Positions 37,001 to 43,604 of a DNA stretch of 44,268 bases are shown piece by piece; the stretch's first letter is position 1; each line of letters opens with the position of its first letter. The DNA comes from Microbacteriaceae bacterium PS02068. GTDB lineage: Bacteria; Actinomycetota; Actinomycetes; Actinomycetales; Microbacteriaceae. The notes under the pieces were generated by a model. It made no database searches. It was not told where the DNA came from and saw nothing but the letters and a program-made list of their open reading frames with translations. A program made the position numbers and the translations under genes. The DNA is taken from contig JASCPF010000023.1 in NCBI GenBank assembly GCA_029959325.1, positions 1 to 44,268 of the forward strand. The letters run 5' to 3'.

Positions 37001-38493
37001 TTCGTCCAGCCCGACGTCGTCGCCGGGCCGGTACACGTATAGGTGATGGATGCCAGGGACGCGAGCGTCGTCGGCAACGGAGCCTGACCGACGGTGCGGG
37101 CGCAGTTCGGGGCGAGCGGATCGGTCACGGCGATGTTGCCGAGGGGAACGGAGCCGTTGTTGGTGATCGTGATGCGGAAGCTCGGCGTGCCGCCGACGTT
37201 GACCGCCTGGGTGTCGGTGCCGTCGAGCGCTTGCTTCTTGATGTCGATCTTCGCGCTCGAGGTCGACAGGACGGCGTTCTGCCAGAGGTACGAGTCGCCC
37301 GAGGTGTCGACGCGCAGCTGCATGGAGGTGGCGTTCACCGGCAGCGGAAGCGCCTGGTTTCGGACGTCCACGTTCGCATTGAAGAACTGACCGGTTCCGG
37401 TGCCGGCGTATCTGACGGATCCGTCAGAGGACGAGATGCCGTAGTTGTCTGTGTTGCCGATGCCGTTGCTGAGGGCCGTGAAAGCCCCCGTGGTTCCGGC
37501 TCGATAGGAGAACGTGTCGCCGGTGATGTTGCGGTCGCCCTCGTAGAGCGTGATGCCCAGCCGGCTGCCGGTGTCGAGCGTCTCGAAGTTGTTGAAGGGG
37601 ATGTCGACCGCGGGCGATGCCGTGTTCATGCGGACGTGACCGGAGTACAGGATGATGTCCCGACCGGCGGAGTCTGCGTTGCCCGGGATCAGCTGGCCGT
37701 AGTCGTAGACGAGCGCGAGAGACCACCCGGCGAAGCAGCCGCCGCCCTGCACGGCCCAGAGGTTGCCCACCGAGACGGTCTGAGCGCTGCCGGTCGTGAT
37801 CGTCGAGAAGAGCGAGGTGACGTCGGTCGACGTGGAGTAGTAGTTGGAGCTTCCGTCCGACGCGAGATCGGCATCGGTCATACTCTCGGTGAGGACGGTC
37901 CCGGGAGCGACGTTCTGGACGGCCCCGCCGCCGATCTTCATCATCAGGTTGCGCGTGGCCGGCGAGCCGGCGGGGACGATCGGTGCGTTGGTGCCCGTCC
38001 AGGCGCCGTTCACGTAGCCGTTCGTGCTGCAGCCGCCGATCACCGTGTTGCCACTGCGTACGGAGCCCGCATTGCCCGCCCAGTACAACTGGGCCTTGAC
38101 GACCCGTGCGCCGGTCGGGATCGTCACCGTCGCGCTGCTGCCGTTCGCCGCGCCTGCGCCGATGAGATCGGTGACACCCGCGCCGGTGGTGTTCGCCCCC
38201 ATCCAGACGTAGTCGTTGTAATACGCGCCGACCTCGCCGTTGTGCAGCTGGTTCTCGGTGACGGAGGTGGTGAGGCCCGAGATGGCGCGCTTCCACTCGA
38301 GCACGCCGTTTCCGACCATCACGTAGTTGCCGTTGACGTCATCCTGATAGGTGATCGTCGGGTTCTGGAGGGTGAGCGCGTCGGCGGTGGTGGTGTCGAG
38401 TGCGACAAGGCCGGTCGCGATGACCGCTGTCGACGCGATCGCTGCCACGAAACGGCGGAATCGACGCCTGCGAGTCGGCCTGTCGACCGTCAC
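25030..38493 (-). CDS. Giant LPXTG cell-wall-anchored repeat protein (4487 aa, about 35 DUF11/DUF7507-like repeats)
   Basis: The reading frame is unbroken for 13.5 kb. It begins with a signal peptide (basic RRRRFRRF, then a hydrophobic stretch ending near TTADA, about residues 1-38). Residues ~39-414 are a unique N-terminal domain, possibly DUF3344-like, with AQLYWAGNAG, GCFAGWSLALVYDYG and YEGDRNITGDTFSY. From ~415 come about 35 Ig-like repeats of 105-120 residues, each with a start like PSIxVVKTG, then YSFTVTNTGNVTLTGV, DPL, LTQADVDAGSVxNTATATG and PPTG. The C-terminus is a sorting signal, LPATGG at 4452-4457, a hydrophobic helix and RRKEAA, predicting sortase attachment to peptidoglycan. 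The GTG start at 38493 is chosen because it puts the signal peptide at the N-terminus and has AAAAAGG upstream; upstream starts would add a 14- or 26-residue leader with no signal character. It is probably a long stalk-like adhesin or surface fibre. It is co-translated with the lipoprotein gene. Confidence 0.88.
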   Translation of the reverse strand: MTVDRPTRRRRFRRFVAAIASTAVIATGLVALDTTTADALTLQNPTITYQDDVNGNYVMVGNGVLEWKRAISGLTTSVTENQLHNGEVGAYYNDYVWMGANTTGAGVTDLIGAGAANGSSATVTIPTGARVVKAQLYWAGNAGSVRSGNTVIGGCSTNGYVNGAWTGTNAPIVPAGSPATRNLMMKIGGGAVQNVAPGTVLTESMTDADLASDGSSNYYSTSTDVTSLFSTITTGSAQTVSVGNLWAVQGGGCFAGWSLALVYDYGQLIPGNADSAGRDIILYSGHVRMNTASPAVDIPFNNFETLDTGSRLGITLYEGDRNITGDTFSYRAGTTGAFTALSNGIGNTDNYGISSSDGSVRYAGTGTGQFFNANVDVRNQALPLPVNATSMQLRVDTSGDSYLWQNAVLSTSSAKIDIKKQALDGTDTQAVNVGGTPSFRITITNNGSVPLGNIAVTDPLAPNCARTVGQAPLPTTLASLASITYTCTGPATTSGWTNTASVTANAQGGSNRAVAASDPSVVTVTRVGLTKSGTVPANATVGQQVTYTFTATNTGSSPLTGVAITDPKPGLSAITYGAWPSGTVGALAPGQSVSASATYTLTQADINAGTVSNTASVAATGPNSTASTATAPATVAITANPLLTLAKTGVLNPAGTAITYSFTATNTGNLPLTGVAITDPQLAAGSIVYDTWPSGTTGTLNPGQSVTATATYPVTQANTNAGVVNNTASVSGTPPRGTPPTTSATAQVTIPRTSGIAVTKAGVLANTGVPPKVGDLITYTFTARNTGNTTLTGVTITDPLPGLSAVSYGAWPSGTPNTLQPGQTVTATATYPLTQSDIDAGAVANTANGAGTSPTGPVTGAASTTVPISRSSSIALTKSGLLGGAGNVNDVITYTFTARNSGNTTLTGVTITDPMSGLSAITYGTWPSGTVGTLAPGQSVTGTATYTLTLGDVNSGAVVNTASTRGTPPAGAAVTASAPATVPIPQGPAITLTKTGTLAGPVQPGSIATFTFTVRNAGNVTLNSVGITDQLSGLSSITFGTWPGATGTLNPGQSVTATATYAITQADIDAGSVRNNATARGTSPRGATVTAPGAATVPLAASPSISVVKDGVLIGSGRVGDSITYSFTVRNTGNVTLHGVTVNDPRVGGGVVLLSTTLAPNATVTGTASYVLTQADVNAGRVDNTATASGLPPTGAAVTATGSKTVPIVSAPAIQVVKTASQSTVSAAGQSITYTFRATNLGNVTLTGVSITDPLSGLSALTFQPWPDGTSGSTGTLQPGQSVTATATYTVTQGDVNAGSIVNLATTSGKPPTGANVSGTDPETVTITPAPALTLVKAGALAGTGVRGDTVNYSFRVTNTGNVTLTGVDVDDPLAGLSDVVFPAAGSWPSGVLGTLQPGQSIIGTASYSLTQADVDLGRVDNTATASGTPPTGPRTTTTDAETVTITPRPSISVVKDGALVGSGRAGDSISYSFTVRNTGNVTLHGVTLTDPRVGGSVSLSSTTLAPNATATGTATYVLTQADVNAGRVDNTATASGLPPIGGAVTGTGSKSVPIVSAPAIQVVKTASPTTASAAGQSITYTFRATNLGNVTLTGVSITDPLSGLSALTFQQWPDGSAGTTGTLQPGQSVTATATYTVTQGDVNAGSIVNLATTSGKPPTGANVTGTDPETVSITRTPGLTLVKSGALAGTGARGDTVNYSFRVTNSGNVTLTGVDVDDPLTGLSDVVFPPASSWPSGVVGTLQPGQTIIGTASYSLTQADVDLGRVDNTATAGGTPPTGPRTTTTDDETVTITPRPSIAVDKTGALTQSATPPKVGDTVTYNFIVTNNGTVTLHDVALSDPKLGGTITLSGTGTLAPGATATATRAYVLTQADIDAGTVANTASATGLSPTGTRANGTDDAVVDLPENPAITVVKTGVLVGGAVAGDQVEYTFVTTNSGTVTLRNVAVRDPLLSSGALPVPPAAWPGVAGTLAPGQSVRTTARYTLTQADIDSGSVVNTASASGTSPKNTLVSGTDGETIPLAADPSIVLVKKGTLGVIGTARAGDPIGYSFEVTNTGNVTLSGVAITDSRVVSIAYNWPGAPGRLAPGATVTATATYLLTQADVDAGSVVNTASVTGTPPGGAAVTDVDSVTVPITPAPAIVLDKSHTVVGAGVPGDVITYSFRVTNTGNVTLHDVGVTDPLVGLTTVTFPLGWTGVLAPNASVTATATYTLTQADVDAAGVDNTATVAGTPPTGPAVRSSDTDRVPVPFEPSIQVVKTGAVGGNIAGSVITYSFTVTNTGGTTLTDVALTDTKLTGPLTLTGWTGATGTLAPREVVTATGTYTLTQADVDAGTVSNTASVTSLDPTGATVDDDDTVVSPIVRAPSIDLDKSGIIVGTGVDGDRVDYSFVVKNDGNVTLTDVDVTDPLSGLSDVVFAGPWPSGTTGTLRPGDQITGTATYRLTQTDVDRGRVDNTATATGTPPSGVAVTHRDTAVVTVAAAPVIQVVKSGVLSGTAGGTVPGDTIAYTFQISNLGNVTLRGVTLADGLPGLGTISYTWPGAPGVLAPSQIATATATYSVSQADIDSGSVINVARVDGTPPSGPGISDTDPETVPLTAAPSLTLDKSSSPAAITAAGQVVTYSFTVKNTGNVTLTSVGVTDPLAGLSSVTFPASWPSGTARTLRPGDVIVGTATYTVTQADVDAGRIVNSARAVGTPPTGGPVDARDTETITIAAAPSMTLDKSSSPAAISAAGQLVTYSFSVKNTGNVTLSGVDVTDPLVGLSDVTFPAVWPGGTAQVLRPGDVIVGTATYTVTQADVDAGTIVNSATAVGTPPTGGPVDARDTETITIAQTPRIDLTKSGALQGAATVGTFVAYSFEIANVGNVTLTGVTLIDLLPGLSGVQFGVWPSGTTGTLRPGDRVTAAGTYALTQADIDAGAVVNSAKASGVSPQNRVVEDPAAATVVIPTGPSISLTKSARLANAAPPAAGDIATFSFLVRNDGNVTLAGVGLTDAMAGLSSIAFGTWPGADNVLAPGDVVTATATYRLTQADIDTGSIANDARATGNPPGGAAAVSDDDAVTVVLAPAPSIEVVKTGSLDDDAVAGDAVTYSFTVTNTGNVTLTGVGLNDPLLGGNVALTGWTGAVGTLAPGASVTATRSYTLTQANVDAGSVANTATATGTPPTGAAVTGADTVTTPLASAPSIAVVKTGALDDDAVEGDTVTYSFTVTNTGNVTLTGVGLDDPRLGGAVTLDRWDGTVGTLAPGETASGTGTYTLTQANVDAGSIANTATATGTPPTGAAVTGDDTVNTPLAPAPELTVVKTGSLDDDAVEGDTVTYSFTVTNTGNVTLTGVGLNDPLLGGAVTLTGWTGAEGVLAPGASVTATRSYTLTQANVDLGRVDNTATATGNPPTGGPVTGADTVSTPLAPTPSIEVVKTGSLDDDAVEGDTVTYSFTVTNTGNVTLTGVGLSDPLLGGNVALTGWTGAVGTLAPGASVTATRSYTLTQANVDAGSVVNTATATGNPPTGGPVTGADTVSTPLASAPSIEVVKTGALADDAVAGDAVTYSFTVTNTGNVTLTGVGLSDPLLGGNVALTGWTGAVGTLAPGASVTATRSYTLTQANVDAGSIANTATATGTPPTGAAVTGADTVTVDLAPAPELTVVKTGSLDDDAVEGDTVTYSFTVTNTGNVTLTGVGLNDPLLGGAVTLDRWDGTVGTLAPGESAAGTGTYTLTQANVDAGSVANTATATGNPPTGRPVTGDDTVTVPLAPAPSIEVVKTGSLDDDAVAGDAVTYSFTVTNTGNVTLTGVGLDDPLLGGAVTLDRWDGTVGTLTPGETASGTGTYTLTQANVDAGSVANTATATGTPPTGAAVTGADTVNTPLAPAPSIEVVKTGSLDDDAVADDTVTYSFTVTNTGNVTLTGVGLNDPLLGGTVTLDRWDGTVGTLAPGQTASGSGIYTLTQADVDSGSLVNTATATGTPPTGSTITGADTVTTDLSPSPSISLVKIGALRDDGVADDFVDFTFTVTNTGNVTLSGIAITDDMAGLSGIVFGAWPAAAGTLAPGESVQATASYRLTQEDVDAGSVTNDASVTGASPRGAVVSADDAETVPMAPAPEITLDKSADYNGDPTVGGLIDYSFTITNTGNVTLANVELTDPLPGISDIVFDTWPGPEGVLAPGQSVTATATYAVTQADADAQGVENTATVTSTPPGCPAPIDGDPVDPACVVQASDSAVVILAFPHSISLVKTGVVAGSGKAGDTVTFTFVATNTGFVTLYAVEITDPLPGLSGISYSAWPESEGMLAPGQQVEATATYQLTQADVDAGTLVNNASAFGLATDRTTVDASDTATVLLAPTPSISLDKTVDRTGSAAVGTTLTYGFTVTNTGNVTLTGVAIADPLPGLSAIVYRGWPGAPGVLAPGASVTATATYVVTSGDAASGTLTNTATVRGSSATGGVATGVDAVTIATVPLPATGGDFTPALPIGAALLILVGLGVYLGARRKEAA
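26554..29289 (-). repeat. Eight tandem 342-bp coding repeats (repeats 24-31 of the giant protein)
   Basis: This span is exactly 8 x 114 codons. Unit boundaries fall at 29289, 28947, 28605, 28263, 27921, 27579, 27237 and 26895, each beginning with Pro of PSIEVVKTG, PSIAVVKTG or PELTVVKTG. The units are highly similar at DNA level. Two versions of the middle segment alternate: LTGWTGA...TATRSYTLTQ (units 24, 26, 27, 28) and LDRWDGTVG...GTYTLTQ or a close variant (units 25, 29, 30, 31). Confidence 0.92.
33106..35187 (-). repeat. Tandem duplication of a three-repeat block (2 x 1041 bp)
   Basis: Repeats 7-9 (34147-35187) and repeats 10-12 (33106-34146) are each exactly 347 codons and follow the same order of types: PSISVVKDG, PAIQVVKTAS, then P(A/G)LTLVK(A/S)GALAGTG. 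The proteins are clearly more alike across blocks than within a block. Synonymous differences are common, so this duplication is older than the 342-bp array. Confidence 0.88.
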
Positions 38494-38686
38494 ATCGCCT
38501 TTTTCACGCCCACGAACCACAGCACAGCCCCCCATGCGTCCCCAGCGCCCGCCCCACCGGCACACGCTCACCCCCGCGAAAGGGGGACAATCCTTTCGAC
38601 TCTACAAGACGCGACCGCAACCCCTTGACACGACGCGGGGCGGCTCGCAACGGCCCGCCCGACGTCTCACGCGGTCCGCAGAAACG

Positions 38687-38723
38687 GCGAAGGGACGGAT
38701 GCCCATGGCATCCGTCCCTTCGC
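38687..38723 (-). terminator. Terminator after the MT0933-like gene
   Basis: A perfect 17-bp stem (38687-38703 and 38707-38723) with a 3-base loop, followed on the minus strand by CGTTTCT, lies 11 bases past the stop codon at 38734. It should separate the tuf side from the giant surface gene. Between here and 38494 I see no gene and only a weak TAGAGT-type -10 candidate with no good -35. Confidence 0.75.
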
Positions 38724-38733
38724 GTGCGTCGCC

Positions 38734-38949
38734 CTATTCGGTGCCGACCGCCTTGTCGATGCTGTCGCGCACCCCGTCGACCTGGCCGTCGATCGAGTCG
38801 GGCGCGACCTTCTTGACGAAGTCCGCGGCGGCGTCGAGGGCCTGATCGCTCACGCTCTCGGCCTGATCGCTGTGCAGCACCTCGTCGAGCTTGGCCTTGT
38901 TCTGCTCCAGGAATTCCTTGCCCTGGTTGACGATGTCTTCGATACCCAT
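38734..38949 (-). CDS. Small acidic MT0933-like antitoxin-family protein
   Basis: This 71-residue acidic, probably all-helical protein (MGIEDIVNQGKEFLEQNKAKLDEVL, ending VDGVRDSIDKAVG) resembles the short MT0933-like 'antitoxin' family of actinobacteria, a name that rests mainly on a Mycobacterium annotation. No toxin partner is adjacent, so an antitoxin role is doubtful. The ATG at 38949 is chosen because AAGGAG lies 6 bases upstream. It is flanked by strong hairpins on both sides, so it is probably a single-gene unit. Confidence 0.65.
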   Translation of the reverse strand: MGIEDIVNQGKEFLEQNKAKLDEVLHSDQAESVSDQALDAAADFVKKVAPDSIDGQVDGVRDSIDKAVGTE

Positions 38950-39004
38950 GTCATCTCCTTCATCGCCCACCCTGGGCGTCGTGCTCCATCATGGCGGACA
39001 ACAA

Positions 39005-39036
39005 AGGCCCTCGGAAGACGAATCTTCCGAGGGCCT
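39005..39036 (-). terminator. Terminator of tuf
   Basis: GGCCCTCGGAAGA (39006-39018) pairs perfectly with its complement (39023-39035) across a CGAA loop; A39005 and T39036 extend the stem to 14 bp. On the minus strand it is followed by TTTGTTGT, a fair U tract. It lies 16 bases past the tuf stop codon. Confidence 0.88.
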
Positions 39037-39051
39037 CTGAGGTGAAGAGAG

Positions 39052-40245
39052 TTACTTCAGGATCTTGGTGACGGTACCGGCACCGACGGTGCGGCCACCC
39101 TCACGGATCGCGAAGCCGAGTCCGTCTTCCATGGCGATCGGCTGGATCAGCTCGACCGACATCTCCGTGGTGTCGCCGGGCATGACCATCTCGGTGCCCT
39201 CGGGCAGCGTGATGACGCCGGTGACGTCGGTGGTGCGGAAGTAGAACTGCGGGCGGTAGTTCGTGAAGAACGGGTTGTGACGGCCGCCCTCTTCCTTGGA
39301 CAGGATGTACGCCGTGCCCTCGAAGTTGGTGTGCGGGGTGACCGAACCGGGCTTGACGACGACCTGGCCGCGCTCGACGTCGTCACGCTTGGTGCCGCGC
39401 AGGAGCAGACCACAGTTCTCGCCGGCCCAGGCCTCGTCGAGCTGCTTGTGGAACATCTCGATACCCGTGACCGTGGTCTTCTGCGTCGGGCGGATGCCGA
39501 CGATCTCGACCTCGGAGTTGATCGCGAGGGTGCCGCGCTCGGCGCGACCCGTGACGACCGTGCCACGACCCGTGATCGTGAAGACGTCCTCGATGGGCAT
39601 GAGGAACGGCTTGTCCTTGTCACGCACCGGGTCGGGGATCGACTCGTCGACGGCTTCCATGAGCTCGACGATCTTCTCGGTCCACTCGGGGTCACCCTCG
39701 AGGGCCTTCAGTCCCGACACGCGGACGACGGGGGCGTTGTCGCCGTCGAAGTCCTGCGACGAGAGCAGCTCGCGAACCTCGAGCTCGACGAGCTCGAGGA
39801 TCTCCTCGTCGTCGACCATGTCGCTCTTGTTCAGCGCGACGAGCAGGTACGGCACGCCGACCTGCTTGGCGAGCAGCACGTGCTCACGCGTCTGAGCCAT
39901 GGGACCGTCGGTCGCGGCGACCACGAGGATCGCGCCGTCCATCTGGGCGGCACCGGTGATCATGTTCTTGATGTAGTCGGCGTGGCCGGGCGCGTCGACG
40001 TGCGCGTAGTGGCGCTTCGGGGTCTCGTACTCGACGTGCGAGATGTTGATCGTGATACCACGCTGACGCTCTTCGGGAGCCGAGTCGATCGACGCGAAGT
40101 CACGCTGCACGTTGGTGGCCGACGGGTACTTGTCGGCGAGCACCTTCGAGATGGCGGCGGTGAGCGTCGTCTTACCGTGGTCGACGTGCCCGATGGTTCC
40201 GATGTTGACGTGCGGCTTGGTCCGCTCGAACTTGGCCTTGGCCAC
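39052..40245 (-). CDS. tuf: Elongation factor Tu
   Basis: This 397-residue GTPase brings aminoacyl-tRNA to the A site. G1 is [10 protein letters not shown]3 is DAPGHADY, G4 is NKSD, and the RGITI effector segment is intact; domains 2 and 3 follow ([33 protein letters not shown]). It begins with GTG at 40245 and has a full AGGAGG (40251-40256) just upstream. It has its own promoter-like site after the fusA terminator, so it can be expressed apart from the rest of the str operon. Confidence 0.98.
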   Translation of the reverse strand: MAKAKFERTKPHVNIGTIGHVDHGKTTLTAAISKVLADKYPSATNVQRDFASIDSAPEERQRGITINISHVEYETPKRHYAHVDAPGHADYIKNMITGAAQMDGAILVVAATDGPMAQTREHVLLAKQVGVPYLLVALNKSDMVDDEEILELVELEVRELLSSQDFDGDNAPVVRVSGLKALEGDPEWTEKIVELMEAVDESIPDPVRDKDKPFLMPIEDVFTITGRGTVVTGRAERGTLAINSEVEIVGIRPTQKTTVTGIEMFHKQLDEAWAGENCGLLLRGTKRDDVERGQVVVKPGSVTPHTNFEGTAYILSKEEGGRHNPFFTNYRPQFYFRTTDVTGVITLPEGTEMVMPGDTTEMSVELIQPIAMEDGLGFAIREGGRTVGAGTVTKILK

Positions 40246-40250
40246 TGGGT

Positions 40251-40256
40251 CCTCCT
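40251..40256 (-). promoter_or_regulatory. Strong ribosome binding site of tuf (GTG start)
   Basis: AGGAGG on the minus strand is followed by 5 bases and then GTG at 40245. It supports the GTG as start and fits a very highly expressed gene. Confidence 0.8.
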
Positions 40257-40319
40257 CAGGACATTCGTTGTAGCGATCCGGGCGCTGGATTGCGACCGGG
40301 ACTCTACGGGGATGTTTCT

Positions 40320-40347
40320 AGTTTATGCGTATGAAGTTGTGTGTCAT
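40320..40347 (-). promoter_or_regulatory. Probable promoter of tuf
   Basis: On the minus strand ATGACA (40342-40347, one mismatch to TTGACA) and TAAACT (40320-40325) are 16 bases apart in a locally AT-rich stretch between fusA and tuf. The predicted leader is about 70 bases. Confidence 0.6.
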
Positions 40348-40360
40348 AGGTGAGAGGGCT

Positions 40361-40394
40361 ATGGATGCCAGGGGCCGCGGCCCCCGGCATCCAT
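40361..40394 (-). terminator. Terminator-like palindrome after fusA
   Basis: ATGGATGCC (40361-40369) pairs with GGCATCCAT (40386-40394), and GGGGCC with GGCCCC inside it, with one mismatch (A40370/C40385). It begins 4 bases past the fusA stop. There is no U tract. It probably reduces read-through into tuf, which has its own promoter. Confidence 0.6.
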
Positions 40395-40398
40395 TCGC

Positions 40399-42513
40399 TT
40401 ACTCGCCCTTGTTCTTCTGGACGATCTCGTCGGCCACGTTGCGGGGCACCTCGGCGTACGAGTCGAACTCCATCGAGTAGACCGCGCGACCCGAGGTCTT
40501 CGAGCGCAGGTCGCCGATGTAGCCGAACATCTCCGACAGCGGCACGAGAGCGCGGACGATCTTGATGCCCGAGCCGTCCTCCATCGACTGGATCGAACCA
40601 CGGCGCGAGTTCAGGTCGCCGATGACGTCGCCCATGTACTCCTCGGGCGTGCGCACCTCGACCGCCATGAGCGGCTCGAGGATGACCGGGTTCGCCTTGC
40701 GGAGCGCCTCCTTGAAGCCCATGGACCCGGCGATCTTGAACGCCATCTCGGACGAGTCGACGTCGTGGCTCGCGCCATCGAGCAGGATCGCCTTGACACC
40801 CACGATCGGGTAGCCGGCGAGCACGCCGACGTTCATGGCGTCCTGGAAGCCCTGGTTGGTGGGCTCGATGTACTCGCGCGGGATGCGGCCACCGGTGACC
40901 TTGTTCTCGAACTCGTACGGCTTCTCAGCCCCGAGGTCGAGCGGCTCGATCGCGAACTGGATCTTCGCGAACTGACCCGAACCACCGGTCTGCTTCTTGT
41001 GCGTGTAGTCGTGACGCTCGACGGTCTTCTTGATCGTCTCGCGGTACGCGACCTGGGGCTTGCCGACGTTCGCCTCGACGTTGAACTCGCGCTTCATGCG
41101 GTCGACAAGGATGTCGAGGTGCAGCTCGCCCATGCCCTTGATGACGGTCTGGCCGGTGTCGACGTTCAGCTCGGTGCGGAACGTCGGGTCTTCCTCGGCG
41201 AGCTTCTGGATCGCGACGCCGAGCTTCTCCTGGTCGGCCTTCGTCTTCGGCTCGATGGCGACCTCGATGACGGGCTCGGGGAAGGTCATCGACTCGAGGA
41301 CGACCGGAGCAGCCGGGTCGGTCAGGGTGTCACCGGTGGTGGTGTCCTTCAGGCCGATGACCGCGTAGATGTTGCCGGCGGCGACCGAGGGGACCGGGAT
41401 CTCCTTGTTGGCGTGCATCTGGAAGATCTTCCCGATGCGCTCCTTCTTGCCCTTCGTCGAGTTGATGACCTGCGCGCCCGAGTCGAGGTGACCCGAGTAG
41501 ACGCGGATGTAGGTGAGGCGACCGAAGAACGGGTGCACCGCGACTTTGAAGGCGAGCGCCGAGAACGGGTCAGCCGAGTCGGGGTGACGCTCGATGATCG
41601 TGTCGTAGTCCTTCGGGTCGTGCGCCTCGATGGCGCCGACGTCGAGCGGGCTCGGCAGGTAGTCGATGACCGCGTCGAGCATGGGCTGCACACCGCGGTT
41701 CTTGAACGCAGAGCCGCACAGCACCGGGTAGATCTCGGAGGCGACCGTCAGCTTGCGGATGGCGCCCTTGATCTCGGCGACCGTGAGCTCCTCACCGCCG
41801 AAGAACTTCTCGAGCAGCGCGTCGTCGGTCTCGGCGACGGCCTCGAGCAGCAGCTGGCGGTACTCGGCTGCCTTCTCGACGAGGTCGGCCGGGATCTCCT
41901 GGATCTCGTACTTGGCGCCCATGGTGACATCACCCTTGGCATCGCCGGGCCACACCAGGGCGCGCATCTCGACGAGGTCGACGACGCCGACGAAGCTGTT
42001 CTCCGCACCGATCGGCAGCTGGATCACGAGCGGCTTCGCGCCGAGGCGGTTCACGATCGTGTCGACGGTGAAGTAGAAGTCGGCGCCGAGCTTGTCCATC
42101 TTGTTGACGAAGCAGATGCGCGGGACGTTGTACTTGTCGGCCTGACGCCACACCGTCTCGGACTGGGGCTCGACGCCCTCCTTGCCGTCGAAGACGGCGA
42201 CCGCGCCGTCGAGGACGCGCAGCGACCGCTCGACCTCGACCGTGAAGTCGACGTGGCCGGGGGTGTCGATGATGTTGATCTGGTTCTTGTTCCAGTAGCA
42301 GGTCACGGCGGCAGACGTGATCGTGATGCCGCGCTCCTTCTCCTGCTCCATCCAGTCGGTCGTCGAGGCGCCGTCGTGCGTCTCGCCGATCTTGTGGTTG
42401 ACACCCGTGTAGAAGAGGATGCGCTCGGTCGTCGTCGTCTTGCCGGCATCGATGTGCGCCATGATGCCGATGTTGCGGACCTTGTTGAGGTCGGTGAGCA
42501 CTTCTTGTGCCAC
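40399..42513 (-). CDS. fusA: Elongation factor G
   Basis: This 704-residue translocase GTPase has G1 [19 protein letters not shown], the RGITITSAA effector segment, G3 DTPGHVDFT and G4 NKMDK, followed by domains II-V ([32 protein letters not shown]-like and [16 protein letters not shown]). It moves tRNAs and mRNA and, with RRF, recycles ribosomes. It starts with GTG at 42513 with AAGGA 8 bases upstream. The 136-base gap to rpsG is filled by a repeat element. Confidence 0.98.
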   Translation of the reverse strand: MAQEVLTDLNKVRNIGIMAHIDAGKTTTTERILFYTGVNHKIGETHDGASTTDWMEQEKERGITITSAAVTCYWNKNQINIIDTPGHVDFTVEVERSLRVLDGAVAVFDGKEGVEPQSETVWRQADKYNVPRICFVNKMDKLGADFYFTVDTIVNRLGAKPLVIQLPIGAENSFVGVVDLVEMRALVWPGDAKGDVTMGAKYEIQEIPADLVEKAAEYRQLLLEAVAETDDALLEKFFGGEELTVAEIKGAIRKLTVASEIYPVLCGSAFKNRGVQPMLDAVIDYLPSPLDVGAIEAHDPKDYDTIIERHPDSADPFSALAFKVAVHPFFGRLTYIRVYSGHLDSGAQVINSTKGKKERIGKIFQMHANKEIPVPSVAAGNIYAVIGLKDTTTGDTLTDPAAPVVLESMTFPEPVIEVAIEPKTKADQEKLGVAIQKLAEEDPTFRTELNVDTGQTVIKGMGELHLDILVDRMKREFNVEANVGKPQVAYRETIKKTVERHDYTHKKQTGGSGQFAKIQFAIEPLDLGAEKPYEFENKVTGGRIPREYIEPTNQGFQDAMNVGVLAGYPIVGVKAILLDGASHDVDSSEMAFKIAGSMGFKEALRKANPVILEPLMAVEVRTPEEYMGDVIGDLNSRRGSIQSMEDGSGIKIVRALVPLSEMFGYIGDLRSKTSGRAVYSMEFDSYAEVPRNVADEIVQKNKGE

Positions 42514-42554
42514 GGGGTGTGTCCTTACGTGTGTGTTGAGGTTGCGGCGGGCGG

Positions 42555-42649
42555 CCCTTCGACAGGCTCAGGGACCGGCAGGGCTCACGCCCCGGCGGGG
42601 CTGGCGCCCCGGCAGGGCTCGTGCCCCGGTCCCCGAGCCTGTCGAGGGG
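42555..42649. repeat. Composite repeat between rpsG and fusA: palindrome with 3 x 17-bp tandem core
   Basis: The outer arms are 24-bp inverted repeats (42555-42578 and 42626-42649, 22 of 24 positions complementary) built on the CTTCGACAGGCTCAGG core also found at 3769-3802. Between them are three head-to-tail 17-bp units at 42575-42591, 42592-42608 and 42609-42625, of the type CCGGCAGGGCTCACGCC. The right arm ends exactly at the rpsG stop codon. Confidence 0.85.
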
Positions 42650-43120
42650 TTACCAGCGGTAGTGCGCGAAGGCGCGGTTCGACTCGGCCATCTTGTGGGT
42701 GTCTTCGCGGCGCTTGACCGCGGCGCCCAGGCCGTTCGAAGCGTCGAGGATCTCGTTCTGCAGACGCTCGGTCATCGTCTTCTCACGACGGCCCTTCGCG
42801 TAGCTGACGAGCCAGCGCAGCGCGAGCGTGTTGGCGCGGTGCGGCTTGACCTCGACGGGCACCTGGTAGGTCGAACCACCGACGCGGCGGCTCTTGACCT
42901 CGAGGGTCGGGCGCACGTTGTCGAGCGCCTTCTTGAGCGTCGCGACGGCGTCCTGACCGTTCTTGGCCTCGACGCCCTTGAGGGCGTTGTAGACGATGGC
43001 CTCGGCGATCGACTTCTTGCCGTCGACGAGGATCTTGTTCACCAGCTGGGTGACGATCGGAGCACCGTAGACCGGGTCGTTGACGACGACGCGGCGGGGT
43101 GCGGGTCCCTTACGAGGCAT
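42650..43120 (-). CDS. rpsG: 30S ribosomal protein S7
   Basis: This 156-residue protein begins [19 protein letters not shown] and has [23 protein letters not shown] and the C-terminal [20 protein letters not shown]7 starts assembly of the 30S head and touches E-site tRNA. It is 5 bases after rpsL. Confidence 0.98.
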   Translation of the reverse strand: MPRKGPAPRRVVVNDPVYGAPIVTQLVNKILVDGKKSIAEAIVYNALKGVEAKNGQDAVATLKKALDNVRPTLEVKSRRVGGSTYQVPVEVKPHRANTLALRWLVSYAKGRREKTMTERLQNEILDASNGLGAAVKRREDTHKMAESNRAFAHYRW

Positions 43121-43125
43121 CTAAC

Positions 43126-43494
43126 TCAACCCTTCTTCGCGCCGTAGCGGCTGCGAGCCTGCTTACGGTTCTTGACGGCCTGGGTGTCCAGGGCGCCACG
43201 GACGATCTTGTAGCGGACACCGGGAAGGTCCTTGACACGGCCTCCGCGGACGAGCACGAGCGAGTGCTCCTGCAGGTTGTGGCCCTCACCGGGGATGTAG
43301 GCGGTGACCTCGGTGCCGTTGCGGAGCTTGACACGGGCGACCTTGCGCATCGCCGAGTTCGGCTTCTTGGGCGTGGTCGTGTACACGCGGGTGCAGACAC
43401 CCGCCTGCTGCGGGTTCGCCTTCAGGGCGGGCGCCTTGGTCTTGGTGACCTTGGGCGAGCGTCCCTTGCGAACCAACTGCTGAATGGTTGGCAC
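43126..43494 (-). CDS. rpsL: 30S ribosomal protein S12
   Basis: This 122-residue protein begins with GTG (AAGGAG 5 bases upstream) as [15 protein letters not shown]. It has [19 protein letters not shown] and [14 protein letters not shown], with wild-type lysines at the two positions (Lys43 and Lys88 in E. coli numbering) where streptomycin-resistance changes arise. S12 monitors decoding at the A site. It opens the str operon, with a leader of about 210 bases. Confidence 0.98.
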   Translation of the reverse strand: MPTIQQLVRKGRSPKVTKTKAPALKANPQQAGVCTRVYTTTPKKPNSAMRKVARVKLRNGTEVTAYIPGEGHNLQEHSLVLVRGGRVKDLPGVRYKIVRGALDTQAVKNRKQARSRYGAKKG

Positions 43495-43604
43495 GTTCTC
43501 TCCTTGTTGTGCTGCACGGTGACAGCGTTCGTGGTTTCACCACAGATCCACCGGCGCATCGCGAACGCGCTGTGCTTTTGGGGTGGTGGATATGCCGTGG
43601 GGGT

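Noticed and set aside
25030..38493. The giant gene as a CRISPR or non-coding satellite array
   Set aside because: Repeats are 340-360 bp, in frame throughout, and translate into clear Ig-like domains with a signal peptide and LPATGG anchor.
38493..38571. An earlier start of the giant protein at 38571 (GTG) or 38535 (ATG)
   Set aside because: Either would place a Gly/Cys/Trp-rich leader before the signal peptide; the GTG at 38493 gives a standard signal peptide and has an AAAAAGG ribosome site.
38734..38949. Functional toxin-antitoxin pair at the MT0933-like gene
   Set aside because: No second small gene lies beside it; the gene is flanked by terminators and by tuf and the giant gene.
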